Source: Planctomycetaceae bacterium (lineage in GTDB: Bacteria > Planctomycetota > Planctomycetia > Planctomycetales > Planctomycetaceae). From it: a stretch of 64,000 nt of DNA. The position numbers were made by a program, and so were the translations under genes. The notes beneath the pieces are model-generated. The model did not search any database. It was not told the origin of the DNA and saw nothing but the letters and a program-made list of their open reading frames with translations. This document shows, one piece after another, positions 1-14,359 of the stretch; position 1 is the stretch's first letter, and each line of letters begins with the position of its first letter. The stretch spans positions 1 through 64,000 of the forward strand of contig CANJQC010000005.1 in NCBI GenBank assembly GCA_947476295.1. Direction: 5' to 3'.

Positions 1-156
1 CAGTTGCTCTCCACCCTTTCTCTTGAAAACGCGGTTACCTTTGGCTACAGAGCGGTAACGAATGCTCTGATCAGGACTCTCACCTGACTGTTCAATCGCC
101 TTCACAGGCGCACGAGCGGCATGCGTCAGCTTGCCGGTACAAAAACGAGGTACCAT
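1..156 (-). CDS. possible start of an unknown gene, cut by the window edge
   Basis: An open frame of 52 codons runs on the reverse strand from an ATG at 156 to the left edge with no stop. It begins MVPRFCTGKLTHAA and is rich in Lys and Arg near the edge. The composition looks coding, and the spacing to the permease start at 257 would fit a divergent promoter region. No family is recognised and the frame is short, so it may be chance. Confidence 0.25.
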   Translation of the reverse strand, partial: MVPRFCTGKLTHAARAPVKAIEQSGESPDQSIRYRSVAKGNRVFKRKGGEQL

Positions 157-256
157 TGGGCTCACGCCACTCCGCTCGCCGGACTCATTTCTGGCTGCGC
201 GGAGTGTAGAATGCCAGTTTCTCAACAGCACTGACATCCTGGGTAAGGGCAGAAAA

Positions 257-1657
257 ATGGGAAAACTTTTTTCTTTAGCGATTCTGGTCCTGGTCACGGG
301 GGCCTTTGGCGTCCTGTTCTTTGAAGTGACTTCCACTCTGCTCTTGCCGCTTTTTCTGGCGATGGTGAGTGTCGTCATGTTCCGGCCAGTGCATACATGG
401 ATTGAACAACTTTTGAGGGGTCGCAATCGTGTGGCCGCTGTGATCTCAACAGCTCTGGTGCTGCTGGTTGTCGTCGTGCCTTTGGTCATTGTACTGGTAC
501 TGGCAGGCAACGAAGCAGCGAAGCTTGTGCGAAGTCTGGATGATGGTGAATTCCGCGATCAACTACAGCGTGCGAGATTGTCGCTGGGGCTTGAATATCC
601 GCACGTCGCGGAGCTGCGCTTCGCGGAACGTTCGTTTGAGCGACTGTTGGCCGATACGCGGGAAGGTGCCTTCGCCAGTGGTAACCACGACGCCTTAGAG
701 CGGCTCCACGATGCACTGCGTCGGTTGCAGGTCATACTGAACAAGGACGGTAATTCTTCTTCGCCATCGGATGCACAGCTCATGCTGGAGGCGTTGGCAA
801 AGGCACAAAAGGAGACACCCGGAACACTGGCGTACCAGCAGGCGATGGAAACGGCCGCCCGCCGTTTCCATGAGTACCGGGTGGAGTTCCTCGGAGGTCC
901 GCCGCGAGCGGTCTTGAAGAACATCGCTAATCCGACGTCTGAAGATCTTAAGGACTGGACCAGCCGGTTATTCGCCGTGACCCCTGACTGGATCTCGTCG
1001 TTCGGGGGCCGCGCAGGCATCCTTGCCGGTCGGACCGTATTCGGCATCATTATTCTCGTTGTGACGATGTACTTCCTGTTTGCGGACGGACCTAAAATCG
1101 CGAAGCAGTTGATGGCATTGTCGCCACTGGAAGACCGCTACGTAGAGAAACTTCTCGATGAGTTTTCGCGAGTCGCTCGGGCAGTCGTGTCCGGAAGTCT
1201 GGCTGCCGCGATGGCTCAGGGCATGCTGGCGGGGATTGGTTTTCGGATCGCCGGACTGCACTCCGTCTTTCTGTTGGCCGCTGTCACAGCTGTTACCGCG
1301 ATGATTCCATTCGTGGGTGCTGCGATGGTCTGGTTGCCTGCCAGCCTCTGGCTGATTTTCATTGATCACCGACCGACCGCCGGTATCGTGCTCATGATCT
1401 ACGGCGCTGGCGTGATCTCCACCATTGATAACGTCATCAAACCTTGGGTCCTGCATGATCGCTCCGCCATGCATCCACTCGCCGCTCTGATCGGCGTGCT
1501 CGGGGGCGTTCAGGCGCTCGGGCCCCCTGGCGTTTTTGTCGGCCCCATGGTCGTCGCATTTCTTCAGACACTGCTGGCGCTGTTGCACCGGGAACTTCTG
1601 ACGTTTGGCGACAGCCGGAAAAAGGCACAACGCGCGTCGGATGAACCTTTGGTGTAG
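257..1657 (+). CDS. AI-2E family transporter (PerM/YdiK-type permease)
   Basis: A polytopic inner-membrane protein of the AI-2E exporter/PerM family. The substrate cannot be inferred from sequence; family members have been linked to autoinducer-2 export, Na+/H+ antiport and other roles. Two N-terminal hydrophobic helices are followed by a hydrophilic insert of about 180 residues, then a C-terminal block of several helices, with the usual glycine/proline-rich family end (GPPGVFVGPMVVAF). The frame is open from 131, but the ATG at 257 (MGKLFSLAILV) begins directly with the first membrane helix and has an AAGGGC Shine-Dalgarno about 9 bases upstream, so I choose it. It lies upstream of a P-type ATPase in the same orientation with a 137 bp spacer, so cotranscription is uncertain. 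Confidence 0.85.
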   Translation: MGKLFSLAILVLVTGAFGVLFFEVTSTLLLPLFLAMVSVVMFRPVHTWIEQLLRGRNRVAAVISTALVLLVVVVPLVIVLVLAGNEAAKLVRSLDDGEFRDQLQRARLSLGLEYPHVAELRFAERSFERLLADTREGAFASGNHDALERLHDALRRLQVILNKDGNSSSPSDAQLMLEALAKAQKETPGTLAYQQAMETAARRFHEYRVEFLGGPPRAVLKNIANPTSEDLKDWTSRLFAVTPDWISSFGGRAGILAGRTVFGIIILVVTMYFLFADGPKIAKQLMALSPLEDRYVEKLLDEFSRVARAVVSGSLAAAMAQGMLAGIGFRIAGLHSVFLLAAVTAVTAMIPFVGAAMVWLPASLWLIFIDHRPTAGIVLMIYGAGVISTIDNVIKPWVLHDRSAMHPLAALIGVLGGVQALGPPGVFVGPMVVAFLQTLLALLHRELLTFGDSRKKAQRASDEPLV

Positions 1658-1794
1658 ACTTTTGTTTTCCGCACTCAAACGATCACGGACAATCCATTTC
1701 CGCGATCAATGCAGTCCCTAAAACTGTCTCGACCAATAAAGATTCGCTGATCGCCAGGCACGTTGGTGATCATCTGACAGTGGAAGTTAAACAC

Positions 1795-4611
1795 ATGAAC
1801 CCCACACTCAATCAAGAAAACCCGTCGAAAGCCGCTGGTACCGAGACAGACACATGCCTGTCTCTGTCCTCACCTGCTTACTCGATACCGACAGATCAGC
1901 TTTTAGCGGCGTGCGAAGTGAATGCGGAGAATGGATTGTCCGCCGCAGACGTTCAGAGACGCCGTCAACGGTGCGGCTCGAACCAGTTGACCGAGGCTCC
2001 GCCGGTGCCGGCATGGCGAAAGTTCTTGGCTCAGTTCACGGACCTCGTGATCTGGATTCTGATTGTGGCCGCAGTGATTTCAGGTCTCATGAAGGAGTGG
2101 GCCGATACGGCCGCGATTCTGGCAATCGTAGTTGTCAATGGAATCATCGGCTATCTCCAGGAAGAAAAGGCAGGCCGGGCGCTGGCGGCGCTGCAGAAAA
2201 TGTCGTCGCCGATGGCCAGAGTCATTCGCGATGGCGTTCTGCAGGTGATCCCGGCTTCGGAGTTGGTACCGGGCGACATCATCGAACTGGAAGCAGGCGA
2301 CAATATCCCCACCGACTCGCGGCTGCTGAGCGGCTTTGGGCTCCGAGTTCAGGAAGCGTCGCTGACGGGCGAATCGTCTCCCGTTAACAAAGAGGCCGAT
2401 TGTGTATTGGATGAGAATTCTCCATTGGGTGACCGTCGAAACATGGTCTACATGGGGACCGTTGCGGCAGCCGGTAAAGCCAGCGCGATTGTCGTCGCGA
2501 CGGGAATGAATACCGAGTTGGGACATATCGCCGGGATGCTGCAGCGGGCTGAACTGAAACCAACTCCACTGCAACGACGGCTGGCAGAACTCGGTAAAGT
2601 GCTGGTGCTGGTGTGTCTGGGGATTGTCGTTGTTATTTTTGCTTTGCAATTGTGGCGTGGCGGAGAGTTTCTGGAGACATTGCTCATTTCTGTGAGCCTT
2701 GCCGTTGCGGCGGTTCCCGAGGGACTTCCGGCTGTTGTAACCCTGACACTTGCGTTGGGCCTGCAACGGATGGTCAAGAGAAACGCGCTCGTTCGCAAAC
2801 TGCCAAGCGTCGAAACACTGGGTTCCGTGACAGTTGTTTGTTCAGACAAGACCGGGACGCTGACTCGTAACGAAATGACGGTACGTGAGATTATTACCGG
2901 CGGCGAACGCTTTCACGTTACCGGCGGCGGATATGCGCCGCGAGGAGAATTCCTGAAATGCCGCAAGTTCGAATCACAGATAGAGTCAGAGGCGGCGCAG
3001 ACGGCTGCTGACACGCCAGTCAATCCACAAGATCAGCTCGATCTGTTGCAACTGCTGACGGCGGCTGCGCGATGTAACAACGCGACGGTCAGCCCGGTGG
3101 GCGACGATGCAGATTCATGGCAGGTGATCGGCGATCCGACTGAAGGAGCGTTGGTAGTCGCCGCGCTCAAAGCCGGAATCGAAGCGCACGACCGCACGCT
3201 GCATGTCGTGCATGAAATTCCGTTCGATTCAGAACGTAAGGCAATGTCGGTGGTCATGCGCGGACCAGATGACTGCCGCGTGATGTATTCCAAAGGCGCC
3301 CCGGAAGTCATCCTTGCAAAGTGCAGCAGCATGCGGCGCGGCGGGAATGTCGAACCGCTCACTGCAGACGGTCGTCTTCAGATCATGCGCTGGAATTCCG
3401 AAATGGCATCCCGCGCGCTCCGCGTGTTAGCGCTTGCGTATCGCGACTATACGCAGACAAATGGAACTGAATACGACGAAACCGACCTGACTTTTGCAGG
3501 CCTGATTGGCATGATCGATCCACCGCGCGAGGAAGTGAAAGCTGCGGTCCTGATCAGCCGGAAGGCAGGCATCCGTCCTGTCATGATCACCGGAGATCAT
3601 CCGGACACGGCGTTGGCAATCGCGCGTGAACTTCAGATCGCTTCCGCGAATGATCTCGCCGTTTCAGGCCAGGAGCTTGACGAACTTTCGGACGAGCAAC
3701 TGGCGGCTCAGGTCGACAGAATTTCCGTCTATGCCCGCGTCTCGGCCGAACATAAACTGCGTGTCGTGCGTGCGTGGCAAAGCCGTGGTCAGATTGTTGC
3801 CATGACCGGCGATGGTGTGAACGATGCTCCGGCGGTAAAAGCTGCCGACATCGGAATTGCCATGGGTGTGACCGGCACTGACGTTACCAAAGAAGCATCA
3901 GATATGGTGCTCATCGACGACAACTTTGCCTCGATCGTCAATGCCGTCGAGGAAGGTCGCGGGATTTTCGACAACATTCAGAAGTTCGTGCATTATCTGC
4001 TGTCATGCAACGCTGGCGAAGTGATGCTGATGTTCTTCGCCGCGCTGATTGGCTGGCCAGTGCCATTAATGGCTATTCAGATTCTGTGGATCAATCTCGT
4101 CACCGATGGACTGCCGGCACTGGCACTGGGGATGGAACGCCCCGAACGGGACATCATGACTCGTGCGCCCCGTCCACCTCACGAGGCCGTGATTACACCA
4201 GAACGCGGGCTGCTGATGCTGTTTCACGGCACGCTGGTCGCAACCGTGGCCGCGCTCGGCTTCTGGATTATCTATCAGGGGGACGAATCACAGGTGACCC
4301 GTGCTCGAACCGTTACGTTTTGCGTGTCGGCTTTTTCGCAACTCTTTTTTGCCATCGGTTGCCGCAGCCAGCGTTTCACAATGCCGGAACTTGGTTTGTT
4401 TACAAACCCCCATCTGTTCGGAGCAATCGTCATTTCAGGTTTTCTGCAACTGAGCGTTGTGACGCTCCCGTTCGCTCAACCGGTGTTTGACGTCGCTACT
4501 CACCTCTCGTGGGAATGGCTGCTGATCGGCGCGCTCGCCGTGATACCAGTCACGATCATTGAAGTCGTCAAACTTCTGCGGGAACGCTTGCAACAACCTG
4601 TGTCGCGTTAG
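1795..4611 (+). CDS. cation-transporting P-type ATPase, Ca2+ (P2A/SERCA-like) type
   Basis: An ATP-driven cation pump of about 938 residues. All family hallmarks are present: an N-terminal cation-ATPase domain, the actuator TGES loop, the phosphorylation motif DKTGTLT (Asp near residue 351), and the hinge GDGVNDAP (near 671). The membrane segments carry PEGLP in M4, a CNAGEV sequence in M5 and NLVTDGLPALALG in M6. These match residues that form the calcium sites in SERCA-type pumps, so Ca2+ is the likely substrate, although some bacterial relatives move other cations. A GTG at 1780 is in frame, but the ATG at 1795 has GGAAG 8 bases upstream and is preferred. The gene is intact. Confidence 0.9.
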   Translation: MNPTLNQENPSKAAGTETDTCLSLSSPAYSIPTDQLLAACEVNAENGLSAADVQRRRQRCGSNQLTEAPPVPAWRKFLAQFTDLVIWILIVAAVISGLMKEWADTAAILAIVVVNGIIGYLQEEKAGRALAALQKMSSPMARVIRDGVLQVIPASELVPGDIIELEAGDNIPTDSRLLSGFGLRVQEASLTGESSPVNKEADCVLDENSPLGDRRNMVYMGTVAAAGKASAIVVATGMNTELGHIAGMLQRAELKPTPLQRRLAELGKVLVLVCLGIVVVIFALQLWRGGEFLETLLISVSLAVAAVPEGLPAVVTLTLALGLQRMVKRNALVRKLPSVETLGSVTVVCSDKTGTLTRNEMTVREIITGGERFHVTGGGYAPRGEFLKCRKFESQIESEAAQTAADTPVNPQDQLDLLQLLTAAARCNNATVSPVGDDADSWQVIGDPTEGALVVAALKAGIEAHDRTLHVVHEIPFDSERKAMSVVMRGPDDCRVMYSKGAPEVILAKCSSMRRGGNVEPLTADGRLQIMRWNSEMASRALRVLALAYRDYTQTNGTEYDETDLTFAGLIGMIDPPREEVKAAVLISRKAGIRPVMITGDHPDTALAIARELQIASANDLAVSGQELDELSDEQLAAQVDRISVYARVSAEHKLRVVRAWQSRGQIVAMTGDGVNDAPAVKAADIGIAMGVTGTDVTKEASDMVLIDDNFASIVNAVEEGRGIFDNIQKFVHYLLSCNAGEVMLMFFAALIGWPVPLMAIQILWINLVTDGLPALALGMERPERDIMTRAPRPPHEAVITPERGLLMLFHGTLVATVAALGFWIIYQGDESQVTRARTVTFCVSAFSQLFFAIGCRSQRFTMPELGLFTNPHLFGAIVISGFLQLSVVTLPFAQPVFDVATHLSWEWLLIGALAVIPVTIIEVVKLLRERLQQPVSR

Positions 4612-8583
<3,972 letters not shown>

Positions 8584-8600
<17 letters not shown>

Positions 8601-9600
8601 CTTGAGTACCGAGTACATGGGGCTGCAACTGCCGCATCCGATCGTCGCGGCCGCATGTCCGCTGACGGGCGACCTAGATATGCTTCGCCGCCTAGAAGAT
8701 GCCGGTGTGGCTGCGGCGGTTCTGCCATCACTGTTCGAAGAACAGATTGAACACGATGAAATGGAGAACCATCGATTCCGGGAAACACATGCCGAAGCGT
8801 TTGCCGAAGCGATGACCTACTTTCCCGAAATGGATGAGTATAACAGTGGTCTCGACAAATATCTGGATCACATTCGAGCGGCAAAGGCGAGCGTTTCGAT
8901 TCCAGTGATTGCAAGCCTGAATGGTTCAACGCCAGGTGGCTGGGTTCGCTATGCAACACGACTTCAGGAAGCCAGTGCCGACGCTCTTGAACTGAACGTG
9001 TATCTGGTAGCGCAGGATTCTCAGAAGACTGCTGACGACATTGAACAACATTATCTGGAACTTGTGCGGATGGTGAAGGAGGCGATCTCGATCCCGCTGT
9101 CAGTCAAGATCGGCCCGTACTTCAGTTCGTTGCCGAACTTTGCCTTGCGTTTGTTCGATGCCGGAGCGGACGGCATGGTGGTCTTCAACCGCTACCTGTA
9201 TCCGGACATCAATCTCGACTCCCGGGAATTTACGACGGAGCTGACGTTGACGACCAGCGACGATATGCGTGTGCCTCTACGCTGGATCGGAATTCTCCGA
9301 GGCGAATTGCTGAATTCCTCTCTCGCCGCAACCAGCGGCATCAATACGACAAGCGATATTGTCAAAATGCTGCTCGTCGGAGCTGACGTCACTATGATTG
9401 CAGGAGTGCTGTACAAGAAGGGCCCCGAGGTTGTCTCAGAGCTGATCACAGGACTGCGCACGTGGCTGGATGAGCGTGAGTACGAATCCGTGCGGCAGAT
9501 GAAAGGCAGCATGTGCGCCAGATTCGCGGCGTATCGCCCAGCCTATGATCGGGCCAACTACATGGAAATGCTTGTCAATTTTGCCGCACCCGAGGTTTGA
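8584..9600 (+). CDS. dihydroorotate dehydrogenase-like flavoprotein
   Basis: A 338-residue protein of the DHOD-like TIM-barrel flavoenzyme family, beginning MRMTVDLSTEYMGL. Its beta-alpha strands read IPVIASLNG, ALELNVYL, IPLSVKIGPYF and ADGMVVFNRY, as in DHOD relatives. True pyrimidine DHOD is not implied: this branch is often found beside nifJ, and its substrate is not established. The start overlaps the end of nifJ by 17 bases, which suggests translational coupling. AGGAG at 8575-8579 serves either ATG 8584 (4-base spacer) or ATG 8590 (10-base spacer), and the second gives the more typical N-terminus. The gene is intact even though nifJ is interrupted. Confidence 0.8.
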
Positions 9601-9671
9601 TGCAATCTTCACGAAATGGCGAGTTGAACGCGGACGCCGGCTGAAACCCCAGTTTTGAGGTTGCACATTTC

Positions 9672-9718
9672 GTTCGGGCTGGAAGCCCGGCACAGGATAT
9701 GTCGGCCCTCCGGGCCTG
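9672..9718. repeat. paired short hairpins between convergent genes
   Basis: Two perfect short stems lie close together: CGGGCT-GGA-AGCCCG at 9675-9689 and GGCCC-TCC-GGGCC at 9704-9716. They sit between the ends of two convergent genes. They resemble the palindromic intergenic elements common in planctomycete genomes and could also act as a bidirectional transcription barrier. There is no T-tract typical of an intrinsic terminator. Confidence 0.5.
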
Positions 9719-9750
9719 AAATGCGCAACTTCAAAAAGCGCAGTTCAGGG

Positions 9751-10995
9751 TCAGGGCAGTGTCGCGATGAGTACGCTGCCCACGATGACGAGAATTCCAA
9801 AGAGAATGGCGATGCGCAGAAACAGCTTCCGGTGTCCGAGCATCGCAACGAGTCCTGCTTTGAAGACGAGATTTGCCATGACTGCGGAGATAATCACCTT
9901 CCAGCCGGTCTCTGCAGTGAGCCGTCCTGCTGAGACCATGCGAGATGTCGACAGAGTGATCGCGTCCATGTCCGTCAGTCCGGAAAGCACGGCCACCACA
10001 AACAGACCGCTCCTTTCGAAGTGGACTTTCGTCGCTGCAACGGCAAACAGGATGATTGCGTAAAGGGCTCCAAAAACGAGAGCGGACTTCAGCTCCGTGG
10101 GATTCGCCTGTTCCGGCATGGCTTCGGTTTCTTTCCGAGTTCCGAACCATCCGACCACAGACAGCAACAACGCCACTGAAACCAGCACCGACATCGGCAG
10201 CACGCACTTCAGCAGAAAATCCTGTCCGACCACAGCCATTTCGATAACCACTCGAATGAAACTGACAGTCGTGGAAATCATGACCACTGCGGCCGCGGCG
10301 CGCACTGATGACGGAGCCAGCCGGGAACGTTTGGCAAAACTGACGGCCGTGGCGGTACTGGAAATTGTGCCGCCGAGGATGCCTCCGAGAACGATGCCTG
10401 CCTGCTGTCCGAAAAATTTCCAGATGACGTAGCCTCCAAGGCTGATGCCGACAACCAGAACGACCATCCACCAGATCTCACGCGGATTCAGAACGTCGTA
10501 CCAGCCGTAGACCTGATTTGGCAGGATCGGCAGGATGATGCACGAGATCAGGACAAACTGCATAATAGCTTTGATGTCTGCATCACCCAGGCGCGCAACA
10601 ACTCCGTGCAGCTCCAGCTTCATCTCCAGGAGAATGGCGACCATTCCACCGACTGCCACGGCCACAGACCAGTTGCCATTCAGCACATAGGCTCCGACCG
10701 CATACATCAGGGGCATGGCGATGGCCGTCGTCAGTCCCGTGTGATCGTCGCCTCGAGCCGGAGTCGTCATTATTCCGACAACGGTCGTCGCGACGACTCC
10801 TGCAAGCCCAACGGCGACAATCCATCCCCCATAGATACCGGCGAGGAGAGCGCACACGGTCCCAAAGACCGTCACCAGTGGAAACGTGCGAATTCCTCCA
10901 AGCGGAGCACGGACATGCTGCCGCTGGAGGCCGACGAGCAGCCCCAGCATCAGTGAAATGCCAAGGTTTTGGAAAATCAGAATTGTGTCCATCAT
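9751..10995 (-). CDS. MgtC/SapB family membrane protein with DUF4010 domain
   Basis: An integral membrane protein of about 414 residues. The first part (ISLMLGLLVGLQRQ, then GGIRTFPLVTVFG) is the MgtC/SapB-type membrane domain. The rest is the DUF4010 helical domain, with GGTISSTATAVSFAKRS and SGLTDMDAITLST. The pattern of some 11-12 hydrophobic segments fits the family. Function is unknown; relatives are annotated as possible Mg2+-linked transporters by similarity only. The frame is open to 11079, but the added 28 residues are not family-like, so I choose the ATG at 10995 (MMDTILIFQNLG), with the ATG at 10992 as alternative. It converges on the DHOD-like gene. Confidence 0.8.
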   Translation of the reverse strand: MMDTILIFQNLGISLMLGLLVGLQRQHVRAPLGGIRTFPLVTVFGTVCALLAGIYGGWIVAVGLAGVVATTVVGIMTTPARGDDHTGLTTAIAMPLMYAVGAYVLNGNWSVAVAVGGMVAILLEMKLELHGVVARLGDADIKAIMQFVLISCIILPILPNQVYGWYDVLNPREIWWMVVLVVGISLGGYVIWKFFGQQAGIVLGGILGGTISSTATAVSFAKRSRLAPSSVRAAAAVVMISTTVSFIRVVIEMAVVGQDFLLKCVLPMSVLVSVALLLSVVGWFGTRKETEAMPEQANPTELKSALVFGALYAIILFAVAATKVHFERSGLFVVAVLSGLTDMDAITLSTSRMVSAGRLTAETGWKVIISAVMANLVFKAGLVAMLGHRKLFLRIAILFGILVIVGSVLIATLP

Positions 10996-11459
10996 CCGGG
11001 TCCCGCTGTCGCACCAGTTGCATTCTACTCGAGTGAACGAATAGAGGAGCCAGTATGACGCCAATTCAAGCTGAATCACGCTTTTCTTTCAGTAACCAGT
11101 GCGGCATGGGAAGAGGGACACGTTGCATTCTCGGAAAAGAAAGGGTGCGAAAAGTTACGGGACGCTGCTCGCGCGGCCCGCTGGGCCAGCGGTGAAACGA
11201 GTCGATACCAACCGCGTACGGTAGAACAATCCATATCCTTTGTTTTCTTGTTTTTTGTGGTTGTTGCTCCCTGGACGGCCAGAGCTTAACATTAGAGTAT
11301 CAGCAGGGTGGGAACCTGCGCATCAAAGCATTCCACGGAATCAGCATGGCAGCGGAATCATCCCCCTCCCTGCAACGTTTCGACCACCTGCATCCACTTC
11401 ACGCAGCGAAACAGATCTCACAATATCCCGATACCCCAATTTCCCTCAAAATGCCAACT

Positions 11460-12990
11460 TTGCTGCGGCCTAGCACCAGAGCACCATGTTGTTTCGCAAT
11501 TTGCGTGAACTTGTCTCGCAGCCGCAGCATTACCGCGTGACTTTGCTGGCGGCGATTTTTCTTACCGACAAGGTTGACACGGATTTCCGCCAGATGGGCG
11601 ACTGCCGCAGATAGTAGTGGCGGCTAGTCCATTGAAGTCGATCGGGCCCGGGATACCGACGTAGCTGGTAAAATCGGTGACTTCCGGAACGGTGTTCAGG
11701 ACCAGTTCAAACTCAGCAACGACCGCGTTTGTCCGCTCCAGCGAGGTGCCCTCGGCCAGATCCAGCACCAGCAAAAACTCGTTCTTGTTGTCGAACGGCA
11801 GCATTTTGAGCGTCACGGCAAGCGTGGCACTGATCAAAGGCGGCCGAATTTCGGCAACTGCTTCCTGAACAATTCGTCGAGTCGCTTTCTTCCGTTCCTT
11901 AAAGTGACGGGCGATATTTTCGACATCGTTAATTGGATCATCGACCAGCAGGCCGAGCGAGAGAATCAGCGCGAACAGGGTGACCCGATTGATTGTGTAG
12001 CCAAACAACAAATTTACGGCCAGCGTCAGACCAAAGACGACCGGCACGGCGACTGCCACGATGAAGGCCTCACGCCATCCAAGGCTCAGCGTCAGCAGGG
12101 CAATGACGATGGCTATCGCCACGCCAAGAACTTCAACCAGCTCGTTCACTTTTTCATTCGCTGTGTGACCGTAGTTGCGAGTCACAATCAGTTCCACATC
12201 GCTGGGCAGGACATCACAGCGCAGGGAATTTGCGGCTTCGATAATGCTGGAGGCCACGATGACCGCATTCGCGCCTTTTTGCGTGGAGACGGCGATTGTG
12301 ACAACTGGCTGCAAGGGTTCTGCATTGCCTGCTTCATTTGCGGACAAGTCCGCTAACGAGGCACGATCGACTGTTGCGCGTTGCTCAAAATGGCGGGCGG
12401 GTCCCCAGCCGTGACGCACGTAATTGGCAACTTCCGCAGGAGCGTCTTCGATTGTCACCAAGTCTTTGAGAAAGATCGGATGATCCTCAAAAACGCCGAC
12501 GACCAGTTCATTCAACTGCTCTGGACGAGAAATCGCAGAGGCTGTTTCGATTCGAATGATCTGATCTTTCGTCGTCAACTCACCCGCAGGCAGAGAAACA
12601 TTTGCCCCTTGAATGGCCCGCTGAATCTCCAGTGGACTCAGCCGATAGCCCTGCAGCCGCTCCGGATCCAGATTCAACCGAATCGTGCGAGGTTCACCGC
12701 CGATCACTTCCGCTCGTGACACCTGCGGCACCTCTGCAAGACGTTCGACCATTTCTTCGCCAAGTCGTCGCAGAGAATGAGTGTCGTGGCCAGCTCCTTT
12801 CATGGTCAATGTCGTAATCGGGACATCGGCGATTTCAACCGGCTTGACCACCTAGCCGGTCACGCCGGGGGGAACCTAGTCCAAGTTTTCATTGATCTTC
12901 TTAAAGAGCTTCACCAGGCTGTGTTCGCGATCCTGGCCAACGAAAAACCGTACCGTGATGACCGCCTAGTTTTCTCGCGACATGCTTGAG
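11460..12990 (-). pseudogene. degenerate RND-family efflux pump permease
   Basis: This is the wreck of a proton-driven RND exporter (HAE/AcrB-type). Recognisable pieces in order are a porter-domain start (TVRFFVGQDREHSLVKLF), VKPVEIADVPI, the docking region, the TM2-TM4 block (LILSLGLLVDDPINDVENIARHFKERK) and LKMLPFDNKNEFL. Damage includes in-frame TAG codons near 12965, 12877 and 12853; a large internal deletion joining ISATLAVT directly to LKMLPFDNKNEF, which removes several membrane helices; and frameshifts near 11625 and 11590, after which LAEIRVNLVGKKNR and MLRLRDKFTQIAKQHGAL continue in other frames to about 11460. The N-terminal ~90 residues and the second half are missing. The longest surviving frame is 11562-12851. 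Confidence 0.85.
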
Positions 12991-13221
12991 CGTCATCGCG
13001 AGTGATTCGCGAACGGATGCCACCATTTGCATATGGGTTGGATCAAACAACGTCAGCATCACCTGACCGGGGCTCACTGTGTCGCCAACTTCCACTCGCT
13101 TGTCGATGATCGTTCCAGTCATGGGTGAGCGGATCGTGGCGTGGTCAAGCATGATCTGCGACTCATTAAGCGGCTGCTCCGAATGACTTCCATACCGCTG
13201 CGCCTTTTTAGGTGTGGACAC
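12975..13221 (-). pseudogene. fragment of an RND membrane fusion protein (HlyD-like)
   Basis: The frame carries the second half of the lipoyl/barrel-sandwich region of a periplasmic adaptor: LDHATIRSPMTGTIIDKRV, then EVGDTVSPGQVMLTLFDPT and MQMVASVRESLAMTLK. The sequence then runs straight into the porter domain of the neighbouring RND permease in another frame. The adaptor C-terminus and the permease N-terminus have therefore been lost in one deletion. The first ~20 residues (MSTPKKAQRYG) are not family-like, and the adaptor's N-terminal part is absent. Together with the permease remnant it is a fossil efflux operon. Confidence 0.75.
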
Positions 13222-13342
13222 TGTATTTCTCCGACAAGACAGCGCGCGGCGGATGAGGCCACACTACACGCTTCATGATATCAGGCATGCTGCTTATTCT
13301 TCTGATCGCTGCAAAACAACGCGGCTGCAGAGGGGTTGAGAG

Positions 13343-14359
13343 TCACAACCCATCATGGGGCGGCGTACGGCGACCGACGCTTAGCCGCATCGCGTCGCGA
13401 AAGTCGGTGGAAGGCGCATAACCGAGTTCGCGAACGGCCTTATCAATACTGTAATCCAGATTCATGCCTAGAAACTTGATACGGGCGTTGTTCAGCAGTG
13501 GCGCTCTTTTCTTGCCGAGTAGTTTCCATGTGGTCTCCATCGCTTTGGCGAGGAACTTCGCAACTGGCAGCGGTACGATCCTTGTCGGTTTGGAAATTCC
13601 GGCTGCATCACAAACCGTATCGATGAACTCTCGCTTAGTTACGGCTCGTGGATCACGGATATTGAACACTTCCCCCACAATGTCGTCGCGTTCGATCGCC
13701 AGCCAGATGGCTTCGCAGAGATTGCCGACATATGTATTATTCATGAGTTTGTCTGGCGAACCAAGAAACGCAAACTTTCCAGATCGGAGTCGCTCGGTAA
13801 GAGTTGGCAGAACCGTGCGATCACGCGGCCCGTAGATGAAACCTGGTCGCAATACGACCGCTGGCAATTTGCGATCACGAATGTAGTCGCAGACGAGCAG
13901 TTCGGATTCCACTTTTGTGAGCGTATAGCCATCGATCCCCGTCGCACTGGGAGCTGTCGCTTCATCCGTGCCGTAGTGATCCTTGCCTTCGTAGACGCCC
14001 AGCGAACTGATCTGCACCCACCGCTTCAAGGTATTTGCAGCCAACGCCGCATCCAGCAACGCTTGAGTACCAGTGACGTTAATTCGTCGGTACTCATTCG
14101 TGGGTCCCCAGTCACCGACTCTCGCCGCACAGTGAATTACAATCGTCACTCCGTCACACGCCGACGTGAGTGAGTCCGGCTGATCCAGATCACCCTGAGC
14201 GAGTTCCACATTCAGTCCGCACAATAAATTGACATCTGCATTCGGTCTGACCAGCGCACGCACGCGCCAACCTCGCTGTACAGCGCGCTCCGCCACGTGA
14301 CTGCCAACCAACCCGGTCGCGCCTGTGACAAGCAGGATGTCGTTCGAAGTCACTTGCAC
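13343..14359 (-). CDS. NAD-dependent epimerase/dehydratase (extended SDR)
   Basis: A 338-residue extended short-chain dehydrogenase/reductase. It has the Rossmann GATGLVGSH motif at residues 13-21, the active-site serine in QISSLGVYEG and the catalytic YTLTK (YxxxK), followed by RPGFIYGPRD typical of the epimerase and 3-beta-hydroxysteroid-dehydrogenase-like group. The substrate is likely a nucleotide sugar or a hydroxysteroid/hopanoid-like compound, but this cannot be settled from sequence. The gene stands alone and is transcribed towards the efflux remnant. Length and motifs show no damage. Confidence 0.8.
   Translation of the reverse strand: MQVTSNDILLVTGATGLVGSHVAERAVQRGWRVRALVRPNADVNLLCGLNVELAQGDLDQPDSLTSACDGVTIVIHCAARVGDWGPTNEYRRINVTGTQALLDAALAANTLKRWVQISSLGVYEGKDHYGTDEATAPSATGIDGYTLTKVESELLVCDYIRDRKLPAVVLRPGFIYGPRDRTVLPTLTERLRSGKFAFLGSPDKLMNNTYVGNLCEAIWLAIERDDIVGEVFNIRDPRAVTKREFIDTVCDAAGISKPTRIVPLPVAKFLAKAMETTWKLLGKKRAPLLNNARIKFLGMNLDYSIDKAVRELGYAPSTDFRDAMRLSVGRRTPPHDGL

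Noticed and set aside
968..1678. Long reverse-strand frame opposite the AI-2E permease
   Set aside because: It is a shadow of the well-supported forward gene, with no family-like residues and an unnatural Arg/His/Gln composition.
2080..2766. Long reverse-strand frame opposite the P-type ATPase
   Set aside because: Shadow frame; the forward ATPase has complete motifs across the whole span.
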